From positions 434,001 through 498,000 of the forward strand of contig OY848930.1 of the NCBI GenBank assembly GCA_963693285.1: a stretch of 64,000 bases of DNA, written 5' to 3'. This document shows, one piece after another, positions 12,231 to 26,381 of this stretch. Within the stretch, counting starts at the first letter, position 1. The number at the start of each line of letters is the position of its first letter. A program made the position numbers and the translations under genes. Origin of the DNA: Xestospongia muta. Its lineage: Eukaryota; Porifera; Demospongiae; Haplosclerida; Petrosiidae. The notes beneath the pieces are model-generated. The model did not search any database. It saw only the letters and a list, made by a program, of their open reading frames with translations, and was not told the origin of the DNA.

Positions 12231-13395
12231 AAAGCATGGATTAGATGTAACATGGTACACAATGGTATGACTCAATTACTCTACATACTCCTGGTAGACT
12301 TGCATAATGGCACTCTGCAGGTAGACTCACACATATAGACTCCAGACTCCAAATTAGTGACTCAAATAACAGCAATGGTAAAAACACAAACAGTAATGGT
12401 ATACTCAAAAAACACTGGTAGACATAAGACTCAACAACAACAACAACAACGACAACAACACAACAACAATGGCAAAAACAACAGCAACAATAATTAATGG
12501 TAGACTCAAAAAACACTGGTAAAACACTGGTAGACTGACACACAAGACTCCACAATGGTAGACTTAATTATTAGTAGACTTATTGGTAGACTCATACACC
12601 TCCACAATGGTAGACTGTACAGTTCACAATATGCACTCCTGGTAGACTTGCAATAGTTGGTCGTGCACTCCTGGTAGACTTGCACTCTTGGTAGACTCAC
12701 ATTATGGTAGACTCATTTTTTGTAGACTCACACAATATGCACTCCTGGTAGACTTGCAATAGTTGATATGGTAGACTTACATACTTTCAGTAAACTTGCA
12801 CTCTTGGTAGACTCATGCAATAGACTCCACAATGGTAGACTGTACAGTTTGGTTACAGCATTCGTAGCACAGTGGTAGACAGAGATTCCACAATGGTAGA
12901 CTCAAAACACTGGTAGACTCACACATAAGACTCCACAATGGTAGACTCAATTAGACTTGCACAGTTGGTGACTCAACTTGCTAGACTCATTATTGATAGA
13001 TTCACAATATGCACTCCTGGTAGACTTGCAATAGTTGGTCGTGCACTCCTGGTAGACTTGCACTCTTGGTAGACTCACATTATGGTAGACTCATTATTGG
13101 TAGACTCAAACAATACGCACTCCTGGTAGACTTGCAATAGTTGGTTGCGCACTCCTGGTAGACTTGCACTCTTGGTAGACTCACAATATCCACTCCTGGT
13201 AGACTTGCAATAGTTGATATGGTAGACTTACATACTTTCAGTAAACTTGCACTCTTGGTAGACTCATGCAATAGAGTCCACAATGGTAGACTCAGCACAG
13301 TTTGGTAGATTTATGGTAGACAGTAGACATCCATGTATGTTATGGATACAACGGTAGACTCCTGGTAGATTCACATTCACAATGGTAGTAGAATG
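12231..13395. repeat. Degenerate GGTAGACT-based tandem repeats
   Basis: Dozens of irregularly spaced GGTAGACTC/GGTAGACTT cores, often inside ATGCACTCCTGGTAGACTTG or CACTCTTGGTAGACTCAC phrases. Blocks of about 100 bp recur (compare 12605-12720 with 13010-13130). Open frames here on both strands are by-products of the repeats and have no domain or start context. Confidence 0.85.
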
Positions 13396-13413
13396 GTAAA
13401 CTCCTTTACCCTA

Positions 13414-13713
13414 ACGGTAGACTCCTTTAATGATGATAGTAGAACGGTAGACTCCTTTAATGATGATAGTAGAACGGTAGACTCCTTTAATGATGATAGT
13501 AGAACGGTAGACTCCTTTAATGATGATAGTAGAACGGTAGACTCCTTTAATGATGATAGTAGAACGGTAGACTCCTTTAATGATGATAGTAGAACGGTAG
13601 ACTCCTTTAATGATGATAGTAGAACGGTAGACTCCTTTAATGATGATAGTAGAACGGTAGACTCCTTTAATGATGATAGTAGAATGGTAGACTCCTTTAA
13701 TGATGATAGTAGA
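13414..13713. repeat. 30-bp minisatellite, ten near-identical copies
   Basis: Ten head-to-tail copies of a 30-bp unit starting ACGGTAGACTCC and containing TTTAATGATGATAGTAGA. Because 30 is a multiple of three, one plus frame reads (TVDSFNDDSR)n, and two minus frames are also open. Copies are virtually identical, so the expansion is recent. I treat it as a satellite, not a gene. Confidence 0.95.
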
Positions 13714-13724
13714 ACGAGACTCTA

Positions 13725-13985
13725 GATTGGTAGACTCCTTTAATGACAGACTATGCCTAAAAAATGCCTAAAAAGAGACAGTTGCAATGATGATAGTAGA
13801 ATGGTAGACTCTAGATTGGTAGACTCCTTTAATGACAGACTATGCCTAAAAAATGCCTAAAAAGAGACAGTTGCAATGATGATAGTAGAATGGTAGACTC
13901 TAGATTGGTAGACTCCTTTAATGACAGACTATACCTAAAAATGCCTAAAAAGAGACAGTTGCAAAAAAAGAAACAGTTGAAGAGA
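13725..13985. repeat. 88-bp tandem repeat, about 2.5 copies
   Basis: Units begin GATTGGTAGACTCCTTTAAT and include ATGCCTAAAAAGAGACAG; the repeats start near 13725, 13814 and 13903. It incorporates part of the adjoining 30-bp unit, so it is derived from it. Confidence 0.9.
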
Positions 13986-14145
13986 TTATGTAGAAACCAT
14001 GATAGACTTAATAAAAACCTACCAGAAAATCTTTTAGCTGCACTAATCTCCTCAACAATAGTCTTGACAATGGAAGTTTTGACTCAATCTTGGTACACTC
14101 TTGCTGGTAGACTCTTCCAATCATATTGTGAACAGAACATCTAAC

Positions 14146-14795
14146 CACATTGTAGAGTCTTCCATTCATATTGTGAACTGTAGAGTCTTCCATCCATATT
14201 CTGAACAGAACATCTAATCACTCCAACTATATTGTGAACAGAACATCTAACCATCTTCTGCTGTAGACTCTTCCAACCATATTGTCAGGATAGACTTGCA
14301 TCTTCTGCTGTAGAGTCTTCCATCCATATTGTGAACTCTGCTGTAGAGTCTTCCATCCATATTGTGAACAGAACATCTAACCATCTTCTGCTGTAGACTC
14401 TTCCAAACATATTGTCAGGGTAGACTCGCATCTTCTGCTGTAGAGTCTTCCATATTGTGAACTCTGCTGTAGAGTCTTCCATCCATATTGTGAACTCTGC
14501 TGTAGAGTCTTCCATCCATATTGTGAACAGAACATCTAACCATCTTCTGCTGTAGACTCTTCCAACCATATTGTCAGGGTAGACTCGCATCTTCTGCTGC
14601 AGAGTCTTCCATCCATATTGTGAACTCTGCTGTAGAGTCTTCCATCCATATTGTGAACAGAACATCTAACCATCTTCTGCTGTAGACTCTTCCAACCATA
14701 TTGTCAGGGTAGACTCGCATCTTCTGCTGTAGAGTCTTCCATCCATATTGTGAACTCTGCTGTAGACTCTTTCAACCATATTGTGAACGAGAATA
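14146..14795. repeat. Nested tandem repeats with ATATTGTGAAC cores
   Basis: Alternating modules TAGAGTCTTCCATCCATATT/GTGAACTCTGCTG and GTGAACAGAACATCTAACC/ATCTTCTGCTGTAGAC form a higher-order repeat of roughly 190 bp (compare 14360, 14540 and 14660). The minus frame encodes repeated tryptophan-rich peptide by chance. Confidence 0.9.
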
Positions 14796-14818
14796 GCTGT
14801 GAACAGAACATTTACCAC

Positions 14819-15012
14819 CCACTACTAGCCTATAAAATGTACATGGACTAGACTTATCCTAGTCTAGTCCACCAGACACCAGCCTAGTTCACTTATACTA
14901 GCCTAGAAAATGTACATGGACTAGACTTATCCTAGACTAGTCCACCAGGCACCAGCCTATTTCACTCATACTAGCCTAGAAAATGTATACTTGAGTAGTC
15001 CACGAGCCTAGA
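14819..15012. repeat. 70-75 bp repeat with ACTAGCCTA cores
   Basis: Two full and one partial copies of a unit containing AAAATGTACATGGACTAGAC and TAGTCCACCAG, between two other satellite blocks. Confidence 0.85.
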
Positions 15013-15064
15013 AATGTATCATCTAATCTACCGTACTAGCCAGGACTGACCATTTCTGAAACAT

Positions 15065-15196
15065 ATCACCAGGATCTCATGACTTCTGACAAAGGGTTAG
15101 ACATCCGTTCACAATATAGACTTGGACAAAGTTATCCAAGTCTATATTGTGAACGGATGTCTAACCCTTTGTCAGAAGTCACGAGATCCTGGTGAT
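15065..15196. repeat. Near-perfect inverted repeat, 62-nt arms, 8-nt loop
   Basis: Arms 15065-15126 and 15135-15196 are reverse complements with one mismatch (CTCATGAC against CTCGTGAC). The loop is CAAAGTTA. The sequence contains the local satellite word GTTCACAATAT, so one arm probably arose by inverted duplication of neighbouring repeat. Transcripts in either direction would fold into a 62-bp stem. Confidence 0.95.
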
Positions 15197-15835
15197 GTTT
15201 TGAAGTATTAAGACATCTGTTCACAATATGGTAGACAGTAGACTTTTGTTGAAGTATTCATTAGATATCTGTTCACAATATGGTAGACTTGGACAGTAGA
15301 CTTTAGTTGAAGTGTTCATTAGATATGAGATCCTGGTGATGTTTAGACATCTGTTCACAATATGGTAGACTCAGACAGTAGACTTTTGTTGAAGTGTTCA
15401 TTAAATATCTGTTCACAATATGGTAGACTCGGACAGTAGACTTTTGGTCTTGTTGGTTGCATATTTTAAATCATTTTTTTTTGTTGGGAGACATCTGTTC
15501 ACAATATGGTAGACTCACAAGTCATGTTACATCTGTTTACAATATGGTAGACTCGCAAGTCATGTTTTAGAAGGTAGTGGTAGACTCGCATATTTTACTT
15601 CATTTGTTTGACATCTGTTCACAATAAGGTAGACTTGCACAAGTCAGTTTTAGAAGGTAGACTCTTGCTCTTGCTCTTTTGGTAGACTCACAAATAAGGT
15701 AGCTCTTTTGGTAGACTCACATAAATAAGGTAAGGTACATCTCTTATTGGTAGACTCTTGCTCTTGATCTTGTTGGTAGACTCGCATAAATAAGGTACAT
15801 CATCACTTGTTGGTAGGCTCTATGCTTTTTCTTTT
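15197..15835. repeat. Degenerate tandem repeats with GACATCTGTTCACAATATGG
   Basis: Repeated phrase CTGTTCACAATATGGTAGAC at irregular spacing, followed by CTCTTTTGGTAGACTCACA phrases. Same GGTAGACT core as the blocks upstream. No gene. Confidence 0.85.
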
Positions 15836-16445
15836 CTCAGTGGTAAGTCATTGGTAGGGCAGTAAATCATCAGTAGCATTAATTCCGAGTTAGCAGTAAG
15901 TCATTGGTAGGGCAGTGGCAGCATTCCACAGTGGCTCGTCCTCTCATTGGCTGATCAGTAGCAGAATAGTACCAGATTCCCTCATTGGCTGATCAGTAGT
16001 AGAATAGTACCAGATTTAGTGCCAGGATCCACTGACTCTTGCTTTTCTTAGTGGTGAGTCATCAGTAGGGCAGTTTTGTCTCCTCATTAGACTTGGATTC
16101 GTGTAGTAGACTCGGACTAGTGGTGAATCATCAGTAGGGCAGCTCATAAAGACTTGGATTCGTGTAGTAGACTCGGACTCTTGCTTAGTGAGCAGTCATC
16201 AGTAGGATCCACTGACTCTTGCTTTTCTTGTCTCCCGAGTGCAGATAGGTTGCTTTTCTTGTGTCCTCATTGCAGTAATGGGCAGTGGTATTCTTGTCTC
16301 CTCATTGCAGATAGTAGCATTCCACAGTGGCATTCTTGTCTCCTCATCAAGTCCTTTCCATGTACTGATTTTACTGCTTCTGTACTCAGCTTATATACAC
16401 TCAGAGACTCGTCCTTATCGTGTAACGTGTTAAAAAAGACAATGT
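15836..16445. repeat. Low-copy repeats with CTTGCTTTTCTTGTCTCCTC cores
   Basis: Reiterated GACTTGGATTCGTGTAGTAGA, TCATCAGTAGGGCAG and GTCTCCTCATTGCAG phrases form a fourth repeat style. A plus frame at 16154-16447 is open but consists only of these phrases, so I do not call it a gene. Confidence 0.75.
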
Positions 16446-17011
16446 GACACCACGAGAGAATAATAAACACAAAAAAAAACATAAAAAATATAGCCAATCA
16501 AATTTCTTCTATTAAAACTTTGGCGCCTTTGTGAAATTATTAGGCGTGGTAAATATTTTACCATAGATATTAGAGTGAATACCTATATTTTACTTAAGAT
16601 GGTGTTATTACATTACTGAAACTACAAGGTTTGCTGTCATCCTATGATGTGCTAATCAGCAGTCACTATTAAGGTAAGACCATACTATAATAACAGCTAA
16701 TATGGTCTAATTCATCCCTCAATGATTTCTATAGTAAGAAGTCTGTAGACTGTTTGTGATTTAGATACAAATCACATGAATTGATTATTGTATTGCAATA
16801 TAGTACTGCAATCCAATGTTAATAGATAGTTATAGTTTAGTTATGTATATAGTTTACATTAACTTCAAATTGAAACTTTTAAGAAACTTACAATTATTTT
16901 TACTTTATTATAATAATTATAATATACCTAATTATAGTATTAATTATTATGAATGCGCTAAGTTTATTGCGCATGCGCAGATATTCATAACATGCGTGAT
17001 AAACAACGAAG
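16446..17011. other. 5' flank of the NCOA5-like gene
   Basis: AT-rich non-repetitive DNA. The only recognisable element is a palindromic NRF-1-type site 32 bp before the ATG, listed separately. Confidence 0.55.
16968..16979. promoter_or_regulatory. NRF-1/alpha-Pal palindrome TGCGCATGCGCA
   Basis: Perfect 12-bp palindrome matching the NRF-1 consensus YGCGCAYGCGCR, 32 bp upstream of the NCOA5-like ATG. The identical 12-mer occurs upstream of the FAM135-like ATG (28551-28562). CpG-rich palindromes are rare by chance in this AT-rich sequence. Confidence 0.75.
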
Positions 17012-19722
17012 ATGAGCAAAGATCCGTCCAAAGAAGAAAGATTGCAAGTTATGTACAACAAAGACGGACGAAACACATCTTCATCTGATCCAGAAATGAT
17101 GGAATCACGAATTTTCATTGGAAACTTGGCTTCAAAGAAAGTTTGTATCAACATAAAATTGACTCACTTTTTATAATTCACTTCTTTTTTTCAGGCCACA
17201 AGACATCAAATTGAAGAGATCTTCACAAAATATGGCAATATATTAGGTGTCTCTCTTCACAAGAGTTATGGCTTTGTTCAGTTTGACTCCAAAGAATCGG
17301 CCTTGGCTGCTGTAAAGGCTGAAAATGGTAATGAACTACACGGATTAAAAATGGGTACGTTCCTTTATAATTAATATGATAGTTAATGTGATTTTGTAAG
17401 ATATTTGTATTGCTACTGAGAGACGTAAAGATGGAGGTGGTGGTGGCAGGGACAATGTCTCAAAGAGAGAGTATGGAGGTAGCAGGAGGCGTTCACATCG
17501 TTCTCGCTCTCGTTCTCCCTATCGTCGTTTCCGTTCTCAAGATCAGTATGAACGAGATTATTGGGGGCGTTATGATAGATTTTCCCCACCTCCTCGTCTA
17601 CGAGGACCCCCTCCACCATTGGATCCATACAGGTAAAGTAGTACATTCAACTATTAATAAATAAATTTCAATTTAATTTATAATGAATTTTCTCTTTTAT
17701 TAGAGATCCTTATCCTCCTCGTGATCCTTATCTACATCCTCGTGATGACCCCTACGAACGTTACCCAAGGGACTTTTATGATCGTCCATTCCACTCGGCC
17801 TCTGGACGTCGATCCCCTCCTCCCCCACCTTATTTTTCAGATTACCCCCCACCGCCCCCAGGAAGGAGAGATCGGTACTAACATTATAATACCGTAAAAT
17901 ATTGTTCTCTCTTTTTGTAGGTATGAATTAGATCCATGGGACTATCCTCCTTCTCGTGAACGGGACATCCCTCCCTTGCCTTTTAGAGAAGAAAGGGAAT
18001 TGCCGAAGTCATCTTTAGGTATCCGATCTCCTGAGAGGAGGTCACCTGAAATGCAAATAATAGTTGTAAACAGTCTACAGAAGTGAGTTCATTAAATACA
18101 ATAGTGCTGTCGTTATAATGATAAGTACATGTATTATAATGTGTGTATGTATGTTCTTATTGTTATGGCGGTATATTGCAGCTGTGTATTAATTGCACGT
18201 TGGAATGCTTTCGTTTTAATTTTTATCTGTAGAACTAGTACCATTTTTTATTCTGGATTTGGGTATTTTTATTTTTAACTCCTTCCATCCTCGCGTTCTC
18301 CCTGTTAGCGATATCTTGTGTAAAAGAATCACTTGAGCTTTTTTTTAATAAACCAAGTCAAAAAGTGTATTTATATACGTCCAGGTGATATTTTCCCACA
18401 AATAAAATAGTTGCACTATTTTGCATTTTTTAAAGTCTGCTCTTTTTTCTTCCCCACATTTTCTTTTCACTTATCACGAATGTATTTTTAGGGAGTATGC
18501 TCAAATGGTACGTGATCGTGTGGAGATAATTGGATTAATTGTTGAGACAACTCAATTAAGTCCAACTGTTTCATTAGCAGAGACACTGGACAATGCTGCT
18601 CGTCGTGGACTTCTTTATACTATCATTATTACTAACCAGCACGAGGCACATCGTTCAGTCACTCTTACTATACTTCACGGCCGGAACCCACAAGGTTGAG
18701 AATGTGTTTTCAGAAAACCGGGAAATTTTTATCCAATTTTTCATATTTTATTGAAAACCTGCCAAATTTTGGAGCACTGAGGGGAATTTTGAGACTGCAC
18801 GTGTGCTATAAATGCCAGTATTTTTTAGATTTTTATATGAAGCATTTATTTGAACAAGAGTTTAAGCAAAATAGTCTGCCTTTTTGACATTAAAATGCGT
18901 TGAAAAGCATATTTTAAAAAAGAATGAAACGATGAAAAGCTTGAAACCAATTTTAATACAAATATTGTTTTTCAATGAAGTTTGTTTTTTCTTCTTCCCT
19001 AGAACACAAAAATATGCCTCTGGATGACGCTATCGGTTTGATTGATCGAGACTTTGAGCGGTACTGTCAGACTAATAGAGGAAATGGAGGTAGAGTGACT
19101 GGGTTAATGGCAAAGGCAGCTGCTGGTCATAATCTGACTACCAGTGAAATAAACGTTTTAATTAACAATTTACAACAGAAACAAAAGCATCATCATCGAA
19201 GTGGGAGTGGCAGTGGTGGTGGTCCATCAAGATCACATGACTTCAGAGGTAGGCGGTACTAGTATTTATTACTATAAAGTGGACACTAAAGCTAAGTGGT
19301 CTCTATACATATCAAAGTTTTACTTTGGAGGGATGAGGGGCCATTACCCCCGTGGAAGTATTTAAGGCAGAGTAAGAGTTTAAAAGCTGTCCCTCTTACT
19401 AGGCTACGTTCCAAATTTACCTTCCCTCCTCATTGTACAACTTTGTACATGAAACTCTATGTATGCTCTCTTTATCATTGTCTGATCTATTTCAGATCCT
19501 CTACCAGTATCTAGTGAAGATATACAGCAACAACAAGCTGATTTACAAGCTAAGATTCTCTCTCTGCTTGGATCCAATGCTGTAGTCCCAACCTCAGCAA
19601 AAGGACCTCCCAAATCTGCAGGGCATTATATGGACGATCGGTCCCAGTATCGAGGAGGGAGTGGGATGGTTGGCTACCATGATGGATATGCTTCTGTTCA
19701 AGGTTTTGGTGGCTATCGATGA
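17012..19722 (+). CDS. NCOA5: NCOA5-like RRM/RS protein with anticodon-binding-like domain
   Basis: Nuclear RNA-binding coactivator. Eight exons, 17012-17140, 17195-17354, 17401-17632, 17704-17874, 17921-18082, 18492-18694, 19003-19248 and 19496-19722, total 1530 nt with every junction in phase, giving 509 residues. Order: an RRM at residues 33-96 (RNP2 RIFIGNLA, RNP1 KSYGFVQF); an RS/RD-rich stretch (SHRSRSRSPYRR); proline-arginine-rich repeats (DPYPPRDPYLHPRDDPYERY); then an alpha/beta class II anticodon-binding-like domain from MQIIVVNSLQKEY through LLYTIIITNQHEAHRSVTLT to EHKNMPLDDAI. The last domain and its order after the RS region are the NCOA5 signature. The C-terminus is glycine-rich with QQQQADLQAKILSLLG. 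The symbol denotes likely orthology, not proof. Confidence 0.8.
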
Positions 19723-19832
19723 AAATTCAGTTTGTGGGATTATGTTATGGATATTATAAGCTTTCTTATTCTATGTGTTAATTATTGTAATTATAATATG
19801 TTATAGCTCTAATTAATGCCCTATTTTTAACC

Positions 19833-21626
19833 ATGTTGCTCCACATGGTGACTAGGAGGTCTGTGATAAAGGTTGTGCAGTTTTCAGGAAAACGTTCTGG
19901 ATTAGTGGCATCTAATGTTAGCAGGAACGAATCATTATTATGGAGAGGACAGAGAACAATTCACATGACAGCATTGGTCTGTTCTGAGAACATGACCAAT
20001 TCAACAGACACTGCTGTTATACCTGATGTCTTTGAAACTTCTTCACAGACCAAATGGGCAACTGATGCAGCTGTTCTATCAGACCTCCCACCTCAAGGGG
20101 ACCTAGCTAGTTTAGGACTGGGTGGATACTCACCAATAGGAATCCTTCAGACCAGTTTAGACTGGTTACATATTCACACTGGTCTTCCTTGGTGGGGTGC
20201 TATTATTGCTAGCACTTTAATATTGAGGCTAGCTTTGTTTCCATTAGCTATCAAGTTACAAGTTAATGCAGTCAATTTGAACAATATACGTCCTGAGATG
20301 GAGAAGATTATGGCTAAAATTAAGGGGCATCAACAAACTGGAAATACTACAATGGCTGCTCAAGAAAGCACACGATTAATGATGTTGTATAAAAAGCATA
20401 ATTGTAATCCGCTTAAAATGATGGTGATGCCATTTGTACAGGTACTTGGAAGGAGATTGGTAGATGGATGGATAAATTGATGGATGTATGGACAAAGATT
20501 TGGTTTTGTGATTGCAAGTTTGAAAACACTAAACAAAATTGTGTATTTTTTAGCTACCGATATTTATCTCATTTTTCATTGCATTACGTCAAATGGCAGC
20601 TGCTCCCATAGAGAGCATGAAAATTGGTGGAATGTTGTGGTTTACAGATCTTACTCTACCAGATCCCTACTACTTGTTACCAATAGCTGCTTGTCTCACA
20701 TTTATGGCAAATATTGAGGTACTGTTACTATGGCAATACATACATATTGTGATCATAGTTGACTCTGCTGACTGTTTAGATGGGTGGTGAGGCTGGAGTG
20801 ACCAGTCCTCAAGTAGAGAAAATGAAGACAGTGTTTCGTGCAATGGCTATCATACTGATACCGGTCACTGCTACATTTCCTTCAGTAAGATTTCCACCAT
20901 CATATTAGTAGTAGTTGTCATTTAATGTAACATGTATTGTACATATTCTGTAATGAACCAGCTGTAATATAGTTATATCAGAACCCTATAAAAAGGCAGG
21001 TTCCTATATTTACTTGTTCTAACATATAGGGTCTCTTTATGTATTGGATCACATCCTCACTTTTCTCCATGGGACAAATTCTAATTCTTAAAGTACCATC
21101 AATAAGATCAGCTCTCGGAATACCAAAACTAATTAAACACGAGACTGCTCCAGGAACGGGTGGAGCACCACAAGAAGGAGTGCTAAAGAAATTTAAAGAG
21201 AGTAAGTATTTACTATTAATGAAATAGGACCACTCCTATGGTAGGCTATTACTGGAATCACATCATTGAATATCTCCCATCAGAAAATGTACACAACTAG
21301 TGTACTTAACTTCAGTAATAATCATGTAGGTAGACAACTTAGTCATCACTGTCTTTATACTAATGTCTCAACTTTCTCCCGTCTTGACTAAAACACCACA
21401 ATGTATATGTGTGCAATACAAGAGTGTGTGCAGTTTAGGGTTAAAATTAGAATCCTTTATAATTTTTAACTCTCAATAGTCATGTTATTTCTGTATAGAT
21501 TATCGTAGTGCTAGTATGATTGATGAAGCAAAGAGAAAAGAGGCACTTGCTAAGAAAAATTACAATAAGCAACTCAAAGACAAATCACCCAAATTATATG
21601 ATAAACCACCTCATAAAAGAGACTGA
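19833..21626 (+). CDS. OXA1L: Mitochondrial inner membrane insertase OXA1L
   Basis: YidC/Oxa1/Alb3-family insertase that inserts mitochondrially encoded and some imported proteins into the inner membrane. Five exons, 19833-20441, 20554-20718, 20780-20884, 21030-21201 and 21499-21626, give 392 residues. An arginine-rich, acid-poor N-terminus fits a presequence. The membrane core starts at WWGAIIASTLILRLALFPLAI near residue 130, followed by the matrix loop RPEMEKIMAKIKGHQ, LPIFISFFIALRQM, DPYYLLPIAACLTF, and MAIILIPVTATFPSGLFMYW, the last including the diagnostic FPSGLFMYW. A basic C-terminal tail (AKRKEALAKKNYNKQLKDK) fits ribosome binding. It follows the NCOA5-like gene by 110 bp in the same direction. 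Confidence 0.93.
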
Positions 21627-22099
21627 ATTATTTTACAATATAAAATGTTAATAATTGAAATGATGATAGAAAATATAGTATAGAAAGAAAAGATGAGACT
21701 AATATTTGCTGAAGGATTTCATTGTAAAATAGTTAGTCTGTAATTAAGAAAAATATATTTCACTTCATAAAAAATTACTTTACTCGTAATTAGAACAACT
21801 GTACCATAAATGTGTGTTCCCCTAACTGTACATGCTAGATCACTGTAGTCTGTAATTAAGAAAAATATATTATTTCACTTCCTAAACGAGTAAAATTAAA
21901 ATTACTCATAATTAGAACAACTATACCATAAATGTGTGTTCCCTAACTGTACATACCAGATCACTTGACAACTGGTTTGCTCATTAAAGGACACATTTAT
22001 TATTGGGTGACTCTTAAAGGAACAATCGTCACTAAGGATTGGTCCCTTTCGCCTACCACCCACTTTTCTTATAAGGAAGTTAACTTACTTGGAGCTGTG
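21627..22099. other. Intergenic OXA1L/MED10 with a two-copy tandem duplication
   Basis: AT-rich DNA between two 3' ends. Positions 21734-21845 and 21846-21963 are two copies of a ~112-118 bp unit beginning TAGTCTGTAATTAAGAAAAA and containing ATAAATGTGTGTTCCC. Copy 2 differs by small indels. Both carry AATAAA-like words. No gene seen. Confidence 0.75.
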
Positions 22100-23007
22100 C
22101 TAGCTAGTAGGTTTTCTATGTGCTAAGTATGCTTTTACTTCTGCAGGAAATGCTGGCTCTAACTGTTGTATTAGTTCTTCTCGGAATTTCTTTAGTGGGG
22201 AGAGAATGAAAATATATGACCCTTAAAAAATTCAAGTGGTTTTGTGATGTGGACCAAATTCTCAATTTTTAAACTTGGTCCATGGTCTCAAGCTAAAATA
22301 TGTCCTAAGATAATAGGTAGTAAAATCACTTCAATTTTTTAATGGAGTTAACTATATAGGTCCTTTTTAAGTAGAGTAATTGTTTGTGTTCAGACAGAAA
22401 TGTTGCTAAAGTTTGTAAAAAACCTAAAAAGATTCATTAATGAGAAAATGGGATGCTCCTTTAATTAAGTAGTGTCCAATAGTAGGTATTAATTTATCAT
22501 TAACTGGATCTACATATACATGTACATGTACATGTAGATGAAGGAAATTAAAAAAATACTTTGTATGTCTCCACTTTCTTTTGAACAGCTTGATAATCAG
22601 CCAGTGTCTTCTCTAACTGATGCTGTGTGAAGAGATCAGGATTTCGACCTTCATCAACATAACTAAATCGATGACATCATTATGATATCATCATACATTA
22701 AATGACTCACTTGAGTACTGGAAGTGGTACGTGTACATCGGTGTAGCGTTCTCTCTCTCTGTCCAATGAACGCATATGAGCCACTACGGAGTTCCTATCA
22801 AATGAGACAAGTCACATGACAATCTCATGAAAGTCATGTGACTGTATTTTAGGGGTGTATTATTATAATTACGTACAATCGTTCATTGAGAACAGTTTGA
22901 CCACTTTGTTGAAAATTTCCTGCAATGACACCTACAGCTCTTAAATCCTCTATAAACGACTCCAAACGATCTTCTAATTCCTCCAGTTTGTCACGTTCAG
23001 ACGCCAT
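22100..23007 (-). CDS. MED10: Mediator complex subunit 10
   Basis: Small helical subunit of the Mediator middle module, linking activators to RNA polymerase II. Four minus-strand exons: about 22877-23007 (MASERDKLEELEDRLESFIEDL, then GVIAGNFQQSGQTVLNERL), one at about 22715-22795 (NSVVAHMRSLDRERERY...VPLPVL), one at about 22560-22662 (YVDEGRNPDLFTQHQLEKTL), and 22100 to about 22195 (KFREELIQQLEPAFPAEVKAYL). The YVDEGRNPDLFT block corresponds to YIDQGRNPQLYT of the vertebrate protein and is decisive. About 135 residues, as in the family. The last intron holds a copy of the dispersed repeat. Divergent from KARS. Confidence 0.92.
22225..22440. repeat. Dispersed AT-rich repeat, copy 2 (MED10 intron)
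   Basis: Partner of 6106-6310: AAATCACTTCAATTTTTTAA, GGAGTTAACTATATAGGTCC, TAGAGTAATTG and GTAAAAAACCTAAAAA occur in the same order and spacing. Same plus-strand orientation, sitting in an intron of a minus-strand gene in both cases. Confidence 0.6.
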
Positions 23008-23164
23008 TTTTAACTGTAGGAGTAACAAAGAGGTTGGATCTGGTTTTAACCACGTGGAACTTTTGCGTACAAGAGCACTTGGCTTGCATCATCATAATTA
23101 GGGGTCCATCTACCAGTGAGTTCTTTCTGAAGATTTTTGGTGGGAGAATACAGTACCAACCTTA
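23008..23164. promoter_or_regulatory. Bidirectional promoter MED10/KARS
   Basis: 157 bp between the MED10 ATG and the upstream (cytosolic) KARS ATG. No TATA box. Alternative start sites within it, or between 23168 and 23215, could help choose the KARS isoform. Confidence 0.5.
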
Positions 23165-26206
<3,042 letters not shown>

Positions 26207-26381
26207 ATTGTTAATTTTTTGAGCTTAAGTTTAAAATGACAGCTATATAAGTTAAATTCTTTCTGCAACAAAATTAGTGTTTAGTTGAGATTTTGAAAAC
26301 AAAAAAAGGATGTTTTGTATTACACATTTAATGGAACAGATATTAGGTAGTGAAAATGAGAATTAAAAAACAAAAAAATAC

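Noticed and set aside
12241..14665. Several 60-126 codon ORFs on both strands
   Set aside because: All follow the periodicity of GGTAGACT-type satellites, with no domain, splice context or start logic.
16154..16447. Cys/Ser-rich 97-codon ORF
   Set aside because: Made of repeated CTTGCTTTTCTTGTCTCC phrases; no homology or exon boundaries recognised.
18696..18887. Short plus-strand ORF between NCOA5-like exons
   Set aside because: It begins after the donor at 18694 and lies wholly in the intron before exon 7.
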